A stretch of 8,407 nt of DNA from an uncultured Oscillospiraceae bacterium (GTDB taxonomy: Bacteria > Bacillota > Clostridia > Oscillospirales > Ruminococcaceae), in assembly GCA_910578965.1 (NCBI GenBank), contig CAJTSP010000118.1:1-8407 (forward strand). The letters are read 5' to 3'. The translations under genes and the position numbers were made by a program. Positions 5,689 to 8,407 of this stretch are shown here, piece by piece. How positions within the stretch are numbered: the stretch's first letter is position 1; each line of letters begins with the position of its first letter. The notes beneath the pieces were generated by a model that was not told where the DNA came from, made no database searches, and saw only the letters and a program-made list of their open reading frames with translations.

Positions 5689-5994
5689 ATGAAGCGTTTT
5701 GCAATGGCCTTCCTTTCCCTCAGCCTTGCGCTGGCCCTCTGCCTGGGCCTGGCCGGCTGCCGCAACCGGAATGTGAGCCCTTCCTCCTCGATGGCCGGCA
5801 GCGGGGCCGGCTCGCCCTCAGCGGGCAGCTCCTCGATGGCCGGCTCCTCCGACCTGCCCGGCGGTTCCCTTTCGGAGGGCGGTTCCTCGGCGGCAGGCAG
5901 CGCCCCGTCCGGGTCCTCTTCCCTGGCCGGGTCTTCTTCGATGAGCGTATCGTCCGGCTCCTCGATGGCCGGCTCCTCCCGCGTGGCCGGATAA
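5689..5994 (+). CDS. Small Ser/Gly-rich lipoprotein
   Basis: A 101-residue precursor. Residues 1-23 are a lipoprotein signal peptide: basic MKR start, hydrophobic Leu/Ala core, and lipobox LAGC with Cys24 as the lipidated residue. The mature part is 78 residues, about 40% serine with much glycine and alanine, and contains three SSMAGS copies and one SSLAGS. It should be disordered and anchored to the outer face of a membrane. The start follows AAGGAG (5673-5678) by 10 bases. No folded domain is seen, so it may act as a spacer or surface coat, or be the stub of a longer protein; I see no continuation in other frames downstream. The upstream sigma-G-type promoter suggests expression in the forespore. 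I do not recognise a family. Confidence 0.75.
   Translation: MKRFAMAFLSLSLALALCLGLAGCRNRNVSPSSSMAGSGAGSPSAGSSSMAGSSDLPGGSLSEGGSSAAGSAPSGSSSLAGSSSMSVSSGSSMAGSSRVAG
5785..5973 (+). repeat. In-frame DNA repeats inside the lipoprotein gene
   Basis: The 15-mer TCCTCGATGGCCGGC occurs exactly at 5785-5799, 5830-5844 and 5959-5973, always in the same reading frame and coding for SSMAG. The second and third copies also share flanking bases on both sides. Identity at the DNA level, including third positions, points to recent duplication or slippage, so repeat number may vary between strains. Confidence 0.7.
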
Positions 5995-6005
5995 GCAGCC
6001 TTTGG

Positions 6006-6037
6006 GCGGCGGTAAGGGCCCACGCCTTTACCGCCGC
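6006..6037 (+). terminator. Strong hairpin after the lipoprotein gene
   Basis: GCGGCGGTAAGGG (6006-6018) pairs with CCTTTACCGCCGC (6025-6037) in a 13-bp stem with one G-T pair and a 6-base loop, 12 bases past the stop codon. The following AGCTTCCCC has no proper T-tract, so it may stabilise the 3' end, with termination at the next hairpin. Confidence 0.45.
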
Positions 6038-6084
6038 AGCTTCCCCTGCCCGGCCCCGCGCGACAAAAAGCGAGAAAACGGGAG

Positions 6085-6130
6085 AAAACAGCCTCTGCAG
6101 CCGCGTATAGCGGCGTGCGGGGGCTGTTTT
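6085..6130. terminator. Intrinsic terminator, symmetric on both strands
   Basis: AAAACAGCCTC (6085-6095) pairs with GGGGCTGTTTT (6120-6130), 11 bp with one G-T pair, and an inner stem GCCGC/GCGGC closes around GTATA. The stem ends in TTTT on either strand. It ends the lipoprotein transcript and separates it from hflK. Confidence 0.75.
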
Positions 6131-6186
6131 ATGCATGGAGGGGCAGCGGGGGAGGCGAAGCTGTCAAAAATTTAACAATACCGCTT

Positions 6187-6215
6187 TTGCTTTTACAGTG
6201 GTTTTATTGTACACT
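6187..6215 (+). promoter_or_regulatory. Weak promoter candidate for hflK-hflC
   Basis: The 6160-6235 stretch is the only AT-rich part between the terminator at 6130 and hflK. The best fit is TTGCTT (6187-6192) with TACACT (6210-6215) at a 17-base spacing. An alternative -35, TTTACA (6192-6197), pairs only with a poor -10. The remainder up to 6448 holds the hairpin at 6236-6298 and GC-rich sequence in which I see nothing else. Confidence 0.35.
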
Positions 6216-6226
6216 AAAGATGCACC

Positions 6227-6298
6227 AAAAAAGAACCATTTGGGAGCGGGCAGGGCCGGCGTACCGGGCGCCCGGGCGCGGCGCGCGCTCCCAAATGG
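6227..6298 (-). terminator. Long perfect hairpin in the hflK leader, T-tract on the minus strand
   Basis: CCATTTGGGAGCG (6236-6248) and CGCTCCCAAATGG (6286-6298) are perfectly complementary over 13 bp. The 37-base loop is nearly all G and C and can fold further. On the minus strand the stem is followed by TTC and six T (6227-6232), the form of an intrinsic terminator; on the plus strand no T-tract follows. It lies 150 bases upstream of hflK. No minus-strand gene feeds it, so it may stop antisense transcription, or act as a leader structure for hflK. Confidence 0.5.
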
Positions 6299-6448
6299 CC
6301 CCTGGCGGTGCGGAGGGCAGGGCCGCCGGTGCCCGGCCCGGTTTCCAGATTATGATACGAGGGGCTCCGCGCGGCGCAATGCAAGGGCCGCCGGCGGAGC
6401 CGCCCACAGGCCGGGGCGCAAAATGCCCCCCAGAACAGGAGGATACCC

Positions 6449-7441
6449 ATGCGATTTGAACGGTTTTCTATGCACGGCCCGCGTGGCCCGCAGCCGCCGG
6501 CGGACGGGGGCGATATGCGCCCTGCGCGCGGCGGGGGCTTCTTGAAAAAGCTCATGGGCCGCACCGGCATTGTGCTGCTGGTGCTCGTGCTGGCGCTCTG
6601 CGTTCTGAACGCTTTCTACAGCATCAACGAGCAGGAGAACGCGGTGGTAGTTACCTTTGGGGTACCCACGCCGGTTACTACCAGCGGCCTGCATTTCAAA
6701 ATCCCCTTTATCCAGCAGGTGCGCAAGGTGGATATGACCATCCACGGCTTTGCCATCGGCTATGTGCCCGAGACCCAGGAGGGCATCCCGGACGAAAGCC
6801 TCATGATTACCTCCGACTACAACTTTGTCAATGTGGATTTCTTTGTGGAATACCGCGTGACCGACCCGGTACGCTACCTTTACGCCAGCCGAGAACCCGA
6901 GCTGATCCTCAAAACGCTGGCCCAGAGCTACATCCGCGACACCATCGGCCTCTACCCGGTGGACGATGTCATCACCACCGGCAAAAACCAGATCCAAAGC
7001 GAGATCAAGGACAAGATCATCGCCCGCCTTGAGGCCGAGGACATCGGCCTGCAGTTGGTCAACATTACCATCCAGGACGCCGAGCCCCCCACCGCCGAGG
7101 TGCTGGCCGCCTTTAAGGAGGTGGAAACCGCCAAGCAGAGCGCCGACACCGCGGTGAACAACGCCAACAAGTACCGCTCCGAGCAGATCCCCGCCGCCGA
7201 GGCCCAGGCCGACCAGATTTTGCAGAACGCCCAGGCCCAAAAGGAGGCCCGCATCAACGAGGCCATGGGCCAGGTGGCCCGCTTCGAGGCAATGTACGAG
7301 GAGTATGCGCGCTACCCGCTTATCACCAAGCAGCGGATGTATTACGAGGCCATGGAGGAGCTGCTGCCCGGGCTGCGGGTCATCATCCAGGATGAAAACG
7401 GCAACACCCTCAACGTACTCAACAACCCGGACGAAGGCTGA
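6449..7441 (+). CDS. hflK: FtsH protease activity modulator HflK (SPFH family)
   Basis: HflK forms, with HflC, a large membrane-anchored cage that in Escherichia coli surrounds FtsH and controls its access to membrane substrates. The 330 residues show a Gly/Pro-rich N-terminal tail (1-30), one membrane segment (about 40-58), and an SPFH/band-7 domain starting SINEQENAVVVTFG and GLHFKIPFIQQV. A long helical stretch follows (about 210-290, Ala/Gln/Glu-rich, with VETAKQSADTAVNNANKY and PAAEAQADQIL), then the HflK-type end RMYYEAMEELLPG. The start follows AGGAGG (6437-6442) by 6 bases. hflC begins 17 bases after the stop, so the two form an operon. ftsH is not in the window. The assignment of K versus C rests on gene order, the N-terminal tail and the C-terminal form. 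Confidence 0.93.
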   Translation: MRFERFSMHGPRGPQPPADGGDMRPARGGGFLKKLMGRTGIVLLVLVLALCVLNAFYSINEQENAVVVTFGVPTPVTTSGLHFKIPFIQQVRKVDMTIHGFAIGYVPETQEGIPDESLMITSDYNFVNVDFFVEYRVTDPVRYLYASREPELILKTLAQSYIRDTIGLYPVDDVITTGKNQIQSEIKDKIIARLEAEDIGLQLVNITIQDAEPPTAEVLAAFKEVETAKQSADTAVNNANKYRSEQIPAAEAQADQILQNAQAQKEARINEAMGQVARFEAMYEEYARYPLITKQRMYYEAMEELLPGLRVIIQDENGNTLNVLNNPDEG

Positions 7442-7458
7442 AAGGAGGCCGACACAGA

Positions 7459-8343
7459 ATGAAAAGCAAACATACGCATACGCTCAAAATTGCCGTAATT
7501 GCGCTGCTTGTGCTGGCAGCCGTGCTGGCGTCCAACGCCTGCGTCATTACCCAGCAAAATGAGTACACGGTAGTACGGCAGTTTGGCGAGGTGGTGGACA
7601 TCCGCTCGGCCCCCGGCGTTAGCTGGAAGCTGCCCTTTATCCAAACCGCCAGCACCCTGCCCAACACGGTGCTGCTCTACGACCTGCCCATCTCGGATGT
7701 GATTACCCAGGATAAAAAGACCATGGTGGCCGACAGCTTTGTGCTCTGGAAGATCGAGGACCCCAAGCTCTTCATCCAGTCGCTCAACGGCAGCATCTCC
7801 AACGCCGAGAGCCGGCTTTCCACCTTAGTGTACAACAGCATGAAGAACATCATCAGCTCCCGCAGCCAGTCGGACGTCATCAGCGGGCGGGACGGCGAGC
7901 TCGCGGCCGACATCCGGGCCGGGGTGGGCGACACCCTGGGCCAGTACGGCATCGAGGTGATCGCGGTGGAAACCAAGCACCTCGATCTGCCGGACGATAA
8001 CAAGGAGGCGGTTTACCAGCGCATGATCTCAGAGCGGGGCAACATTGCCGCCAGCTACACCGCACAGGGCGAGAGCGACGCCCAAAAAATCCGCAGCGAG
8101 ACCGACCGCGAGGTGCAGGTCATGCTCAGTGAGGCCCGCGCACAGGCCGAGATTCTCATCGCGGAGGGCGAGGCCGAGTATATGAGCATCCTGGCGGACG
8201 CCTACTCCGCCCCCGAAAAGGCCGAGTTCTACAGCTTTGTGCGCGCGTTGGACGCCGCCAAGCTCAGCCTTGCAGGCGGCAACAAGACCCTTTTCCTGTC
8301 CAAGGATTCGCCCTTGGCGCAGATCTTTTACAACGCCCAGTAA
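7459..8343 (+). CDS. hflC: FtsH protease activity modulator HflC (SPFH family)
   Basis: HflC is the partner of HflK in the membrane SPFH cage. The 294 residues show a short basic start (MKSKHTHTLK), a membrane segment at about 11-27, and the SPFH domain opening ITQQNEYTVVRQFGEVV and PGVSWKLPFIQT. The family-typical VYQRMISERGNIAASYTAQGE is followed by a coiled-coil Glu/Ala-rich region (SEARAQAEILIAEGEAEY) and an end with SPLAQIF. Cys28 follows SNA at the end of the membrane segment; this is not a proper lipobox, so a plain membrane anchor is more likely. The start is set by AAAGGAGG (7441-7448) 10 bases upstream, overlapping the last base of hflK. Confidence 0.94.
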   Translation: MKSKHTHTLKIAVIALLVLAAVLASNACVITQQNEYTVVRQFGEVVDIRSAPGVSWKLPFIQTASTLPNTVLLYDLPISDVITQDKKTMVADSFVLWKIEDPKLFIQSLNGSISNAESRLSTLVYNSMKNIISSRSQSDVISGRDGELAADIRAGVGDTLGQYGIEVIAVETKHLDLPDDNKEAVYQRMISERGNIAASYTAQGESDAQKIRSETDREVQVMLSEARAQAEILIAEGEAEYMSILADAYSAPEKAEFYSFVRALDAAKLSLAGGNKTLFLSKDSPLAQIFYNAQ

Positions 8344-8361
8344 CGCCGCGCTGTACGCCCG

Positions 8362-8407
8362 GCCGCCCTGCCCACCCACAAACCGGGAATGGGCAGGGCG
8401 GCACTTT
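8362..8407 (+). terminator. Terminator of hflK-hflC, running into the window edge
   Basis: GCCGCCCTGCCCA (8362-8374) pairs perfectly with TGGGCAGGGCGGC (8390-8402), 13 bp with a 15-base loop, followed by ACTTT at the window end. The hairpin lies 18 bases after the hflC stop. The T-tract cannot be judged fully because the sequence stops there. Confidence 0.75.

Noticed and set aside
5664..6023. Acidic 119-codon frame antisense to the lipoprotein
   Set aside because: The Glu/Pro-rich product is the reverse complement of the Ser/Gly repeat codons. The forward frame has a ribosome site and a signal peptide; this one does not.
6350..7240. Open frame of 296 codons on the minus strand
   Set aside because: It is antisense to hflK, has no ribosome site, and shows repetitive Gly/Leu/Val composition that mirrors hflK codon use.
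1..8407. CRISPR array, insertion sequence, tRNA, rRNA or phage genes
   Set aside because: I saw no spaced direct repeats, transposase or integrase motifs, tRNA cloverleaf or rRNA core sequence on either strand.

Overview
The window comes from a GC-rich, endospore-forming member of the Firmicutes, most likely class Clostridia (Oscillospiraceae-like). The basis is the pair of spoVA genes, AGGAGG-type ribosome binding sites before nearly every gene, sigma-A and sigma-G style promoters, and protein sequences of clostridial character. I cannot name genus or species. There is no sign of a mobile element, CRISPR array, tRNA or rRNA.

Layout. (1) 1-1410, minus strand: spoVAC followed by spoVAD (cut by the window start), two parts of the SpoVA dipicolinic acid channel system of spores. 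(2) 1411-1830: a 420-base gap with two hairpins that have T-tracts on the minus strand, a near-consensus sigma-A promoter on the plus strand, and a GC-rich leader with three Shine-Dalgarno-like sequences. (3) 1831-2193, plus: an unrecognised 120-residue protein followed by two intrinsic terminators. (4) 2295-3422, minus: a membrane protein with an N-terminal zinc ribbon and a large extracytoplasmic part, with a strong sigma-A promoter whose -35 box lies in a perfect 13-base dyad. (5) 3694-5349, plus: prmA and rsmE, translationally coupled methyltransferases for ribosomal protein L11 and 16S rRNA. (6) 5350-5688: a non-coding stretch with a full-consensus sigma-G (late forespore) promoter. (7) 5689-5994, plus: a small Ser/Gly-rich lipoprotein with in-frame repeats, then two strong hairpins. 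(8) 6131-6448: a non-coding stretch with a weak promoter candidate and a 13-bp hairpin. (9) 6449-8343, plus: hflK-hflC, an SPFH membrane pair, closed by a hairpin at the window edge.

How the genes relate. The window is mostly a set of separate small transcription units, not one pathway. Two are housekeeping pairs (prmA-rsmE; hflK-hflC) and one is a spore germination/DPA transport operon. The most interesting signal is the sigma-G-type promoter upstream of the low-complexity lipoprotein, which suggests a previously undescribed forespore or spore-membrane lipoprotein. I do not see a defence or other multi-gene system that would count as clearly new.
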